From the NCBI RefSeq assembly GCF_000485595.1, contig NW_014577197.1, forward strand, positions 76,462-98,695: 22,234 nucleotides of DNA, given 5' to 3'. Made by a program: the position numbers and the translations under genes. Position 1 is the stretch's first letter. Each line of letters starts with the position of its first letter. Of this stretch, positions 1-12,200 are shown piece after piece. Source of the stretch: Priapulus caudatus (Eukaryota > Priapulida > Priapulimorpha > Priapulimorphida > Priapulidae). The notes under the pieces are model-generated. The model was given only the letters and a program-made list of their open reading frames with translations, was not told the origin of the DNA and made no database searches.

Positions 1-62
1 TGTATATATATATATACACATGTGCATACAAAGTGATAAATGATAAAAGCTTGTAGGTGTAC
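1..62 (-). other. Start of intron 15 or continued coding; TA-rich
   Basis: The 62 nt contain an alternating TA/CA tract that is nearly palindromic at 1-20. No stop occurs in the RFX frame here, so intron and exon extension cannot be separated. Confidence 0.4.
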
Positions 63-209
63 CTGTTTATGGGAGGAGTTGTTGTTAGTTGGTGTCACAG
101 ATGTTACCGCTGTCGAAGGGGAACCAACAGATGATGAGCTAGCGTTTGTTAGAGTCGTAAGCGTTTTTCCCATCAGCTTGTTCAACTTATTGGTTCCCAT
201 GCCGACAAA
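63..209 (-). CDS. RFX exon 15 (divergent C-terminal tail, not the last exon if the donor is used)
   Basis: Acceptor gctgtttgcag precedes 209 and phase 0 joins VMGE to [15 protein letters not shown]. The 49 codons end at CAG before a GT (gtacac). The tail is Ser/Thr/Asn-rich ([18 protein letters not shown]). If the donor is ignored, the frame stays open to the window edge without a stop, so the C-terminus is not visible either way. Tails of this composition vary widely between RFX proteins. Confidence 0.8.
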
Positions 210-3200
210 CTGCAAACAGCAAAATTAAAGTTCAACAGATTTCAACGCACCAAGAATTTGCAGCCGCCGTTCTATAGCGGCGAAGGCGGAACATACGTAA
301 CACGCTCATGACGAGATTCCCTCGTGCTAGCACGAATGACAGCATGCAAGTGTTCGCGACAGCGGCTTGCCGAGGCGATGCTCTTGTGACATTTACTCAT
401 CATCCTCATAGCCACGTTGTCATAGTAGACATAATCACGTCACCGTTGTCATCGTCACCGCGACATCATCATCGTCACCGTCATCATAGCCGCATCGTCA
501 TCCTCCTCTTTCATCAGTATCTTCATTTATTTGCTACTACTGAATTTTCTACTCTATCCCTGCGTTCTATCCTTCTCGTCCACCTTCTATGGCCCTTTGT
601 CCTAAAGTTACTCTCCCCCCCTCATCCTCCCCCTTTATTACTCTTCTTTCTATCATTCTTTCATCCTCTTGTTTCCTCCCCCCCTCATCCTCCCCCTTTA
701 TTACTCTTCTTTCTATCATTCTTTCATCCTCTTGTTTCTCTTATTCCTCAATGTTATCCTCCTGTGTCCCCTTCTCTCCCCCCTCCTCATATTTCTCCTC
801 CTCTTTCTCATCTTATTACTCTTCATTCCATTTTTCCTCCTCCTCCCCTCCTCCTCTTTCTGATCCTCTTATTCATTTTCCTCTTCCTTCCTCCTCCTCC
901 TCCTCCTGTTTTTCCTTTCTTCCCCTTTCTCCCCCGCCTCGCCTTCCTCCTCCTCCCCCTCCTCCTGTCCTTCTCCCCCTCCTCACCTCGCCCATGACAG
1001 CGATCGGTGTCTCTCCGCACGACTCGGCAACGCGATGCTCGACCAGGTAGAACATGTACTCGTCGTAGAGCAGCCGGATGAGGTGGAACGAGCCGAAGCT
1101 GGCGGCCGAGCGCAGCGTCAGGTCCCTGATCACCATCGAGCTGCAGCGAAGAAACGCACATTATAACACGCACGCACGAACACATAGTTACATTTATAGT
1201 GATGATAATCAACATTATATTAAGAATAAAAAATAATAAAGATAACAATAACAATAATAATAATAATAACAATAACAACAACAACAACAACACCAACAAC
1301 AATAATAATAATAATAAAAATAACAATAGCAATGATAATATTGCGCATTTCCAAATGACAGTTTGCTTTCCCCAGTGCCTTCAAGCATTATCTATATTTC
1401 CAGTGATGTACGACGCACCACGACCGCTCAACCCCCTCCCCCGCCCGCGGTGAACTCTCCCCCGCCCCTACCTGTAGAAGGACCACTTCAGCAGGAACTG
1501 GCGAGCGGCCTTGGCAAAGTTCGGCGTGCCCTCGTGTGGCTTCAGCACTTGCGTGACGACACCCTCGAGCCAGATGGCCCACTGCTCGAGCGAGTTCTGC
1601 TGCTGCAGCGTCAGCTTGAAGTCCTGCTCCAGCCGCGTGACCGTCTGCTCGTCGCACTGGCACACCCACGACGCCTGCTCCTGCGTGCACACGCACATGA
1701 CGCGCGGAGAGACGGGGCCAGTAAAGCAATTGCAAGGCTCGCGCGCAAAAAACTAAGGAGGAACGTGAAGTCTACCGTGAAACGGGCTGAGTACAATACA
1801 CCTGATCGTGCGTGCATGCGCACAGAACACGCAGATAGATGAGGCCAGTGAAGCAATCGTAGCGCTCCACAATGGCCATCGCAACAAACATAACATCGTA
1901 CGTATCTCTGCTTAGTGATCGGAATTACTTTGTACTTTTTCGGAAGAACGTGAGGCCTACGGTAAAACACTCGGAATACACAGCGGGACCTGTATTAGCG
2001 GAATCCTTCCCAAAAAGGGTGGTTTTGGCAATTTTCGAATAAGTTTGCAGTAACGACGAACATACGCCTGAGCGTACCTGTACGTTGTTGAAGTCGACGC
2101 GGTTAAGATCGGTCAGCATCTGTGATATCTGTGAAGAGTTTTGTAGGACGGCGCGCGCTGCCTGCGCAAGATGGTTCAGCGACGTGTAACGCCTCAACGT
2201 CTGTGCAAACGCGTTCACAGCGGCGAGCTGCAACACAACAACATAACACACTCACTTACACCACACGCGCGACACCGCAGCCAGGCACCTACACATCACA
2301 GCGGTGAGCTGCAACACAACGATGCAACACTCACTTACACCGCACGCGCGACACTGCAGCCAGGCACCTACACATCACAGCGGTGAGCTGCAACACAACG
2401 ATGCAACACTCACTTACACCGCACGCGCGACACCGCAGCCAGGCACCTACAAATCACAGCGGTGAGCTGCAACACAACGATGCAACACTCACTTACACCG
2501 CGCGCGCGACACTGCAGCCAGGCACCTACACATCACAGCAGCGAGCTGTAACACAACACAACACACTCACTTACACCGCGCGCGCGACACCGCAGCCAGG
2601 TGCCTACACGCCACAGAATAGAGAAAGGTTATCACGGGAATTCTACTTGTTGGCACTGTTTAGAATTATCTCCAAATTTCTTCTGGGAGTTGACAGGGCT
2701 TCTAGTAGTGAGAAATCTTAGATTTCATTCGGGAATCTAAGAAATATGCTTTAATACAGAATCATATAGAAACGTAAAATGAACAAAACAATCACATAAA
2801 CAAGTATATATCTAGTCTACGCTCTCACCGTAAGACATAGCGCTGCTACCATTATATTCGCCAAGATAAGATGAGATTCAATCAGTTCAGTTGGAAGAAC
2901 TCATGCCGAAATCTGTACAGAAACCTGGCAGTATCGCATTCATGTACTCTGGGACATTTCGAAGCCTGTATGTTCAAACGAACTTCGCTTTCTTCTTGCG
3001 GGTAGGCAACACAACAGCAACTCTTACCTTCACTTTGATCATGTCTTCGGGGACTCCCTGCATGGCAGCCGACAACCAGCCTTCTAGACTCTTGGCAAAA
3101 TTGCGAATAGCCTGGGTAAGTGTACCTGAGAAGCATGCAGTAAATTTACGTGAACACTAGAGTTCATACAATAATATAGCACGAGTATACTTCATACTAG

Positions 3201-6200
3201 AATATGCTCAATGAGGAACAATTTCCCCTATCGTGAGGAAATTCGATGAAGGAACTCGATTCGGCGAAGGAACTCGATTGAAACAAATTGCCTGCAATTT
3301 GACAAACACAATCCACAAGGTTCCATACTGTCACAGCTCCTCGCCTCAACCAAAACCAACTGCTGAAGACACCTGACTCTAACCTATCATCTTCCTCCAC
3401 TCGTCTAATGTAGCAATACCGCACGTCGCAAACCAGGAATCCGCTTCCCCGAGCTAAGTTCTCGCTGGACACTCACTTGGAATGGGCCTGAGGACGTCTG
3501 GAATGAGCACTTCCACGAGTGCTTGGTACATCTGGTAGTCGCACGTGCGCACGTACTTCTGAATCACCTCAGACTTGCACAGAGCGTACAGCTTGTCTTT
3601 GGGAAGCTGCTCCTCAAAGTCACTGTCCCTGTAACGAGCAGGAAGCGCGGTCATAAGCAGGAAACGTGGACGAGAGCGGGAGACTGGTCGCGAGCGGGAA
3701 ACGTGGTCATGAGCAGGATATACGGTCATGAGCAGGAAACATGGGCACGAGCAAGACACATGGTCATTAGCAGGAAACATGGTCATGAGCAGGAAACATG
3801 GCATGAGCAGGAAACACGGTCATTAGCAGGAAACATGGTCATGAGCAGTACACGTGGTCATGAGCAGGATATACGGTCATGAGCAGGAAACATGGCATGA
3901 GCAGGAAACATGGGCACGAGCAAGACACATGGTCATTAGCAGGAAACATGGTCATGAGCAGTACACGTGGTCATGAGCAGGATATACGGTCATGAGCAGG
4001 ACACATGGTCATGAGCAGGACACATGGTCATGAGCAGGAAACGTAATCATGAGCAGGAAACACGAAAACTTGTAAGTGCACTGTGTGTCACTGTGACGCT
4101 CTACATTTGATGATATACGTTCTATTGCCTCTTTCAGTGTTGGAAACAGCACAGTGTCCCCTAGTCCAGAACCGGTAACTTCTGAGTAGGACCGCTGTTT
4201 CGTTGTATTTCCTGTTCGAACATTTTTTCAATGGTTTACGTTACCCATTACTAGTGTTGTCAATCGGTTGTAATTACGTAATCGATCATCGGTTGGACCC
4301 AAGTAACCGATGATCGGTTACAATCGGTTACTCGGGGTGTTGAATGCCTGCGTGTGCGTAACGTCGTGTGCATGTACGTGTGTGCATGTATGTGCTTGTT
4401 TAGCCCTGTTTACTGTTTGTTTTGCACTGTTTACTAATGTGTGTATAATACATGTATGTTAATAAAGGATAACTTGTATAGTAGTAATGGTATCACTTTT
4501 CCAAGTTTTCTTGTTCAAGTTGTCAAGTTTACATTTATTTCAATTTTTTTCTTCTTTCTTTTTTGATGAAATCGATTACGGATTTTGATAACCAAGCGCT
4601 TGGTTCGAGCCACTGTTCAACTGATGATCGAGTATAATCGATGATCGTGACATCACTACCCATTACTAACTTTACCTTAAATGCATTACTCATACATTGT
4701 GTATTTTCCCATAAATTTAACTGCATATGGGAATATACGGAACACATATGATGAAGACCTACATTTCAGGCCCGGTTCTCCAGAATCCTTGCCACAGTGA
4801 TTCGACCATTGAGAACTGGAGGTTCAAGACAACATCCAACACAGACTGCAAGAGAAAGAACCCCTTGTTCAATATGTACGTACTTACTACATAAATAGCT
4901 CTACTCGTGAGCATGTTGGCATACTCTAAACGAACTAAATGACTGTGAAAGCTAACTAGTTTCAGCACAGTAAGATTACATGTATGACAGTAACTAAAAA
5001 TAATACTATTTGGTAGAGAAACATAATTATCTAAATATCATATGATGTATAGCACATGCACATCCGTTACTGAAATGTCTACACGTTGTTTTGCAGCATA
5101 GGATGTTTATAATTCCATTGCATTTCACGTTTCCAAACATGAGCCGTGAAACTTCGAATAGACAACAAGCATACCTCACAGTGCTCTTTGAAAAGACACT
5201 GGAAATTTTTCAGGTCTTCTTCGGTCGACTCCTCGGGCAATACGGAATTGCCAAAGTCGATGCAGTCGAAGTTTGGGAATTCGCTTTTCGCCTCTCCCAG
5301 ATACTGCCTGTGCTGATCATTCTGTCCCATGGCAGCGGAGTTCTGCTGATAGCTCTGACTGCTGCCCTGCTGGGAATCACCCTGCCCTTCCGACTTGACA
5401 TTCACCGACTTGAACCTACAGACGCATAGAGATACGGTTGAGGTAATCATCGGGAGCACACGCATTCCATCACACATTACTCTAGTTGAAGCTAGGCACT
5501 GACACAAGCCTGCGACTGCAACGCTACAACGACTCAGCGGTGATCACGAGCGGATGCGAAGTAATTTGTTAGCGTTGGTGTCTTACCTTTTGCCCTGGTT
5601 TACTGGCTGCTGACGCATCGCCATATACCCAACGTCGTCAGAGTAGGCATTTAGCGGTGAGCTGGCTTTGATCCGTATGCCATAGTAGTGATACTTTGAA
5701 TTTCCCCTGTAACGAATAGGAACTAGTGAATAGTACTATAAGTTCTAGGTACTTAATACTACTATTATAACTCTAGTAACTAGATTTAGACTACATGTAC
5801 TAAATTTAAGAAACCACAGTTTTTCCTTTTCAAAAACTGGACCGAGCCAGATTCCTGGAGTGGGTTCTACTCATGTGGATTTAAAACCCTTGAGTCCAGT
5901 ATAAAATAAAGTAACCAAAAAACAAAAAAAAAAACAGTGAATCATACATATAAGAAAAGGGTGAGGCAAGGCATCTAATGAAGAGACGACTTGAGGTGTA
6001 TCAACTACACATACAAACAGACAAGTTGGATCCAGCAGCACCATGAGTGCCCCCCCCCCACAGTTATCAAACTCAGTCTAACCTCGTTCCCAGTCGCCTC
6101 GTTCTCAGCCCCAAGAAGACGGAGCGGATGAGCTTTCCAAACGAGGCGGCGTTGACCGGGTCCAGCTTGTTCTGGGAGCAGTGTCGCAGGTAGTGGTTGT

Positions 6201-9200
6201 AGAGGGTGCTGCGTGGCAGGCTCACACCCTCTGCCGTCTCGTAGTTGTCCAACAACCACTGTATCTGTTCCGGAGAGACAGACTACGGAATATTATTGAT
6301 TACCACCAGTTTTGCCAAAAGACTATAGACTTTGCAACACATGACGAATGTTCGGCATGATGAGAATGATCTTGATGAGTAGAAAACAAACAAATTGCCA
6401 TCCTGACCAGCAAATCGTATAACACGGACGACATAATGTCTTCATTCTTGATGTCAATTGTCTTTTTCATTGCTCAGTTGGAATATGTTTAAGTTTATGA
6501 TACTATGACATGTTGCAAAATAGAACGATAACACTGACGGTTTTTACCAAATATATCGCATTGAAAATTCCTCGTTTGAAATCAAGCTTTCTATAAGCAA
6601 AGCTAGTTTATATATTATTGCAAATATACATTCTTGCCTAAGGCTGCCATACACTGATCATTCCCCAAAATGTTGTTTCCAAGTGTATGTAAGAGTGTTT
6701 AGTTTCCCATACCACATTAGTTTTGTCTAGAAACATTCGCCAGCTATTTTAGGACCCTTTGGAATGGAAATTAGGAATATCTTGCCCACACACCAGTGAG
6801 ATTTATAGTACTGATCAACAATGCAACTAATTATGAGATTAGTAACACCCAGCAGTGGGAATAATAGCTATTGTTACATAAGGCAGCTAAGATGCCTGCC
6901 TTCTAACTTAACACACAAGCATATTTCATATCACTGAGCGACATTGAGCCAAGATTAAATGGTCATGGTTTGTGCATGCTAATGAAACATGAACTTCAAA
7001 TTTGCCAATATGTAGTGCTGCAATCAGGCACATAATAAAACAACTATTGCCTGAAACTCTGAATAACAGTTTCCTCTTAGGCTGATAGAATCAATGTTAC
7101 TTTCGTCAAAAAATAGCGAAATTCTATATCACGAAAGAATTCAAATGGTTTCCAAATAATTTTATAGAAATTTTTTATGAATGTTTTAAAAACATGCTTT
7201 CCAGGAACATTCGTTTTGGAACGTCACTGAGTGTATGGCAGCGAGTGTAATTTAGACTGCATAAGAAATACATGGCTAAAATGCAAATAACAAGGCCCAT
7301 CACCAAAAGCTAGCCAACCAGTACTAAATCACTCCACAGTGTTCGTTTCCATTTCAGAGAATGCTGATGGATATTTGAAAGTCACGGTGGAGCTTTGTGT
7401 TTTGCACATTTGAGTTTGTGCGTACGGCATAAATAGGACAAATACCAAGCACCAACATACATGCACTTTCGAAATGCTTCTACATATGTGCTGTTCACAT
7501 GCATATGCCTGATACAGGTTCAATTGTTGGTGATGGCCCGCGTCTATGGGCTGTTCCACAGAAGTTAGTGCCAGAGTATTATGGGATGGAATAGCATTGC
7601 TCCCTAATCAACAGGTTGACCAGGTTTGTTGAGGTCAGTCTGATTGATACCTGCTACCCTTACAGTACACTGGTAACCACATACATGTGCATGCTAGTTC
7701 GTAGAGAACTTTTGTCTACAGCCAACAAATAGCGGTTGCAAGTTGTCTAGACACCGACTAACCATCCACCATAAACTACACATTCCTAATTGACGGTTAC
7801 AGAAGCACACATATACCAGTGAATACGACACTCAGACTAAAACAAATCTACGTCGTACGTACGAGAGTTCACGGAATTAAACGTCTCAACCAAACTTGCC
7901 ACAATAATTCAGTAAAACCAAAATTACCTATATTTTAATTTCCCAGACCTAATTTCGAATGAGCTAGCCTAGCCTAGCCTATATAGTGGCCAACTCTCTT
8001 CTGAACCAAGATACACACAGAAAGAAATCCACAAAGGAGAATTTCTCAAAAAGTTACTCAAGACTCACATAAGTTACAAATTGAAATCACGCAATACTGA
8101 CTAAGATTGTCTTACTGTAAAAACCTCACACAAACATTTGGTTTTTCATTTTAACCAAATCGAATAATTTCAACAAAAAAGTTACGCATATGCGTCCACA
8201 GAGTGTGGAAACCCCTAAACCACGCATACAGATTCACCAGGGAATGACAAGTTTTGTTTTAATCCGCCTCCCGGTATATACATGCTGCGAGAAATACGCC
8301 GACGAAATTGTTACAGACAAGAAACTAGGTGAAGTTAGCGTGCGAGTGTGGACACGAGAAGCATCAGAGTTTTGCGAACGCTCTCTTGTCCACCTAACGG
8401 GAGTCCAACCCGATACGACATAACGGATACCCGACGGACGAAGACAGACGTATCCGTGGAAAAGCCCATTGCAAGACGACGCGGTGATTGCAGGTGCCAC
8501 TATAGATACCCGGATATATATATATATATATACGACAACATTCACTGGAATCGGAACTCGGAAGCGGACAGCCTAATATGTACGTGACAAGGTTGGCATG
8601 CTTCATAACGAAATGACCTTACCAACAATGTGTGAGCAGAGTCCTGTGCTCGGACACTTACGGTAGTGGGTGAGGCTCGTGTTGTATGTGTCAGTGGGTG
8701 ACCCTGGTTGTCCATAAAGCCACCCTGAACTAGATACGTACCCCCACCTTGGTATGTTACTACCTGGGGACTCTGTACGGAACCTGTCTGCGTCACCGGC
8801 AACGGAACCTGCTGCTGCAAGGCAACAGTGACGTTGTATTACTTTGGCAAGCCCTGTTGACACGAGGGAGGTGCCAATCATACGTTCACCAATACTGCAG
8901 AAACTAGAAACGGGCATGACAGATGGAGGCATGATTGCTCGGGGAATGGGAGGGGAGCGGATGAGAAGTTCAGGGAAGAAATGACAATGGACGAGGAAAA
9001 TGCGGCAGAGGCAGAGGTAGTGAGGGAGGGAGAGAGGGAGAGAGAGGAGAAGGAGAGCGAGAGAGCGAGAGAGAATGGAGAATGAAATGGATGTAGACGA
9101 CGAGGCAAGTGGGGTGAAATAGTAATGATGGAGAAAATAAAGTAATAACGTAAAGAAATTTAGAAGTATGGAAAGGGAGGGTGAATTAGAGAGGCAAATT

Positions 9201-12200
9201 ATATTAATACATGAAAACACTACAGCAATCCTTAATTTGGAATTTAGTCTGGAACACTTGGAAATATTTCTGTCGTGGAGAATACATCAAATATAAATAA
9301 ATATGCCAATCGCAAACACACCTCCTTTTATGTGGTTTTGTAATTGGAGGTATGCTAGGAAGTTTGTGTAAAATGAGTACAGTGCAAAGCTGTCAATCAA
9401 CGTCAGCGTTTGCCCTTGTACTAGTAACACTGAACTTTGCACAGCTGTTATCTGAATGCACAGCCACAAATGCACGTGTGTGACACACGCACACACACAC
9501 ACGCACACATGACACGTACATTTCATATCACTGAGCGACATTGAGCCAAGATTAAATGGTCATGGTTTGTGCATGCTAATGAAACATGAACTTCAAATTT
9601 GCCAATATGTAGTGCTGCAATCAGGCACATAATAAAACAACTATTGCCTGAAACTCTGAATAACAGTTTCCTCTTAGGCTGATAGAATCAATGTTACTTC
9701 CGTCAAAAATAGCGAAATTCTAAGGCAACGAGTACGCACACGCACACGCACACACACACACGCACACGCACACGCACACGCACGCGCACACGCACACACA
9801 CACACACACAAACACAAACACATGCTCATACATGCACGCACACACACAGGCGCGCACACACACAGGCGCGCACACACACACACATACACACGCACACACA
9901 CGCTCACACATGCACGCACACACACACGCACGTGCCCGCGTATGCACACGCACACGCAAACACGCACACACGCACACACGCACACACGCACACACTCATA
10001 TGCGCACGCACGCATGCACGCATGCACACACACACATACACACGCTTTCTAAACCACATAAGTACACGTGTATGCACGTATGCATGCCCGCCCACCAATC
10101 CACTCATAATCCCACCCATTCACTCAATCCCATGGAAAGAGTATAGCAGCGTCATGCATAGAACTCTACCAAAGTGCAGAATGTTAAAGTTGCCAATATT
10201 TAATATAGCTACAATTTAGGCAGCTTCTAGTATTAGTTTGTAAATGTGCAATGTTAGTACGCCAAGACATAGGATCGGCCTTCTACGCAAGACCGCACAA
10301 AACTAGATACTGCCGTAATCAAACTGCTAAAAAAGGGAAAGGGGTAATGCAGTCACATTCCATGCCCACCACACTCGCATTAAACCAGTGTGTACCTGTA
10401 AACCATTCACACTGACTGAGTGTCAACAGAATAAGTGAGACGGTGCACACCTGGGTGTTGGTGACAGCAGGCGTGTTCGTCGCATAGTACGTTGCCGTGG
10501 TGACAGGCGTGTACGTGTACATCGTACCCGTAGAGTCACTGTAGTACGTCGCAGCCCTGCGAGAGAACGACGCAATTACAAAACTTCTTACAAAACTTTG
10601 ACGAACCCAAGTTTACCGTGGCACAATGCCAACTAACCACGCCGCCCAGCACAAGGCGATGACATCTTACTACATCAGTGAGTCAACTAGTTTATAACAC
10701 GAACTAATAAATGCATAGATCTTACGTTCACAATATCACAGGAACGCAGCAGTGACTGCGTAGCACGCATCTATAGATGATGAAAACAACCTTGACTTTG
10801 AATCACGGAAAAGTGGACTATTAATACGCAGACTAATTACTGAATCTGCATAAACTCTCCATTTGATAATTAAACTGTTAGCTGCTGCTATTCAAATTAT
10901 AAACGGAAAACTTTTAAAACGTCATCTCACTCCTACTGCAATTTACTCATAATGAGCTATCATGGGTGTGAGAATTATGTACGTTGCTAAGCTTTTCACA
11001 ATAAATCCCACAAATAATATAACATGGGATAAAGTAAAACTACGCAACCCTGCTTGAAATACCTCTGTATATTCTACACCACAGGCAATGCTGGTACAGA
11101 ATATACTGTGAAACGCAACGTTAGACTGTTAGCACTGTTATCTTATAGCAATGTTTGCACTTTAAATCCAATAGATTTTTCACAATTACGCATTAAAATT
11201 ACGGAATATATTGAAATTATGCTGCCCACACTTTCTAGAGTAAATGAAATTAGTTCTTTGGAACCTGAAATATGACACAATTATAGAATTACTTAGACGA
11301 CGTAGAAAAATGTGTCTTCTTAGGCTTGTTTGGGTAGGTAAAAAACTATAAATTATTTTTCATGTTTATCAGCCTATCAAATAATAAATTTATAGTTTTC
11401 ACACTATTAAATAAATCAAGATAGACACAATAGAACAGGTGGCCTGTGATAACACTACAAGTCATGGAGCTACTGAGTTAGCTCTTCTAATATGTTTTCC
11501 AGTAACATGGTGTCAACAAACTTTGCCGAAGCCCTACCAGATAATTATATGGATCAACTTCCTATAGTGCTAGTCCAACCATCCTGCTCCAATATATCAA
11601 TACCATGAATGTTAGCACAAGGTTTGACCAACATATATACCCTATGTGAATTGCATTAAGAAGTCAATCAAAAAAAGTGAAGGAGACAGAAAATTCTTCC
11701 TAATTGCAGTAAATGTAATTACTATCATCATCATGCTGAATTGCTACGTAAACTAATATAATGTTCATCATATTAATTCTCATGTAATGCAAGACCTACA
11801 GCATGCAATACGTATAAAGACATATGTGACAGTGATAATTTTATCAGTGACTGCTAATAGGAGAAGTATTAAAAAGACAAGTATGAAGCATATAATAAGA
11901 ATTTTATAACACTGAAAACACCATAATGCAATGCACCATAATGTAATGCAATGCACCATAATGTAATGCAATGCACCATAATGTAATGCAATGCAAGCAA
12001 CCTAAATGCACCAACCTAAAACCAATGTCTTAATTAGAACTTTTACCTACACACGCGAAAGCACCCAAACATAGACTACACGTTTGCACAGCCACTGTGC
12101 ATAAGAGCTGACTACGTGTAGTTGTTAATCAGCCCTTCAGACACTGCCCACGGGGCTTGTTGCTGTTAATTAACCCAGCTTACATCTCTCCATTCGCAGC

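Larger units (their letters stand above)
3629..4762 (-). other. RFX intron 9 with minisatellite and hAT-like MITE
   Basis: 1134 bp between exons 9 and 10. It holds the 19-bp minisatellite (3630-4070) and the MITE (4252-4658); the gap between them shows nothing recognisable. Confidence 0.9.
6265..8661 (-). other. RFX intron 5 with a 600-bp TIR element
   Basis: 2397 bp between exons 5 and 6, so it interrupts the gene just before the DNA-binding domain. Besides the element at 6643-7242 it holds a (TAGCC)3 run near 7965-7980 and a (TA)n tract at about 8514-8532. No gene recognised. Confidence 0.9.
8815..10450 (-). other. RFX intron 4 with GA-rich tract, CA array and element fragment
   Basis: 1636 bp. 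Contains a GA-rich tract (about 9015-9088), the element fragment (9520-9722) and a long CA/CACG tract (about 9733-10045). No gene; all open frames here are repeat-derived. Confidence 0.9.
10557..12183 (-). other. RFX intron 3
   Basis: 1627 bp, AT-rich. It includes a 13-bp inverted repeat (11342-11354 with 11387-11399, loop 32) and a 20-bp tandem repeat (11931-11996). No gene recognised. Confidence 0.88.

Noticed and set aside
308-1050. Long plus-strand frames rich in Leu/Pro/Ser/Phe
   Set aside because: They translate a polypyrimidine tract and run antisense to RFX exon 14; no domain or coding signature.
823-1332. Minus-strand frame with poly-Leu start and Lys/Arg/Gly-rich end
   Set aside because: Made of the TTG/TTA microsatellite, exon 14 in the wrong frame and the purine tract.
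1199-1453. Plus-strand poly-Asn frame
   Set aside because: Translation of an (AAT/AAC)n microsatellite only.
2122-2721. Plus-strand repetitive frames over the 79-bp array
   Set aside because: Tandem-repeat translations antisense to the gene; the unit length is not a multiple of three, so the frame shifts at each unit.
3111-3116. Alternative exon 11 acceptor (cttacccag)
   Set aside because: It would remove the conserved STLTQ residues and break the reading phase from exon 10.
4604-4620. ggttcgagcca resembling a tRNA B-box
   Set aside because: No A-box or cloverleaf around it and it lies inside the hAT-like MITE.
5091-5429. 112-codon plus-strand frame
   Set aside because: Antisense shadow of RFX exon 8, which has clear splice sites and homology.
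6265-6285. Alternative exon 6 acceptor (ttccgtag) adding six in-frame codons (SVSPEQ)
   Set aside because: It would use up the pyrimidine tract of the nearer acceptor, and the direct RASPTT-IQWLL join matches RFX1. A minor isoform cannot be excluded.
9674-10146. Frames rich in Cys/Val (minus) and His/Thr (plus)
   Set aside because: Both are readings of the CA/CACG microsatellite.
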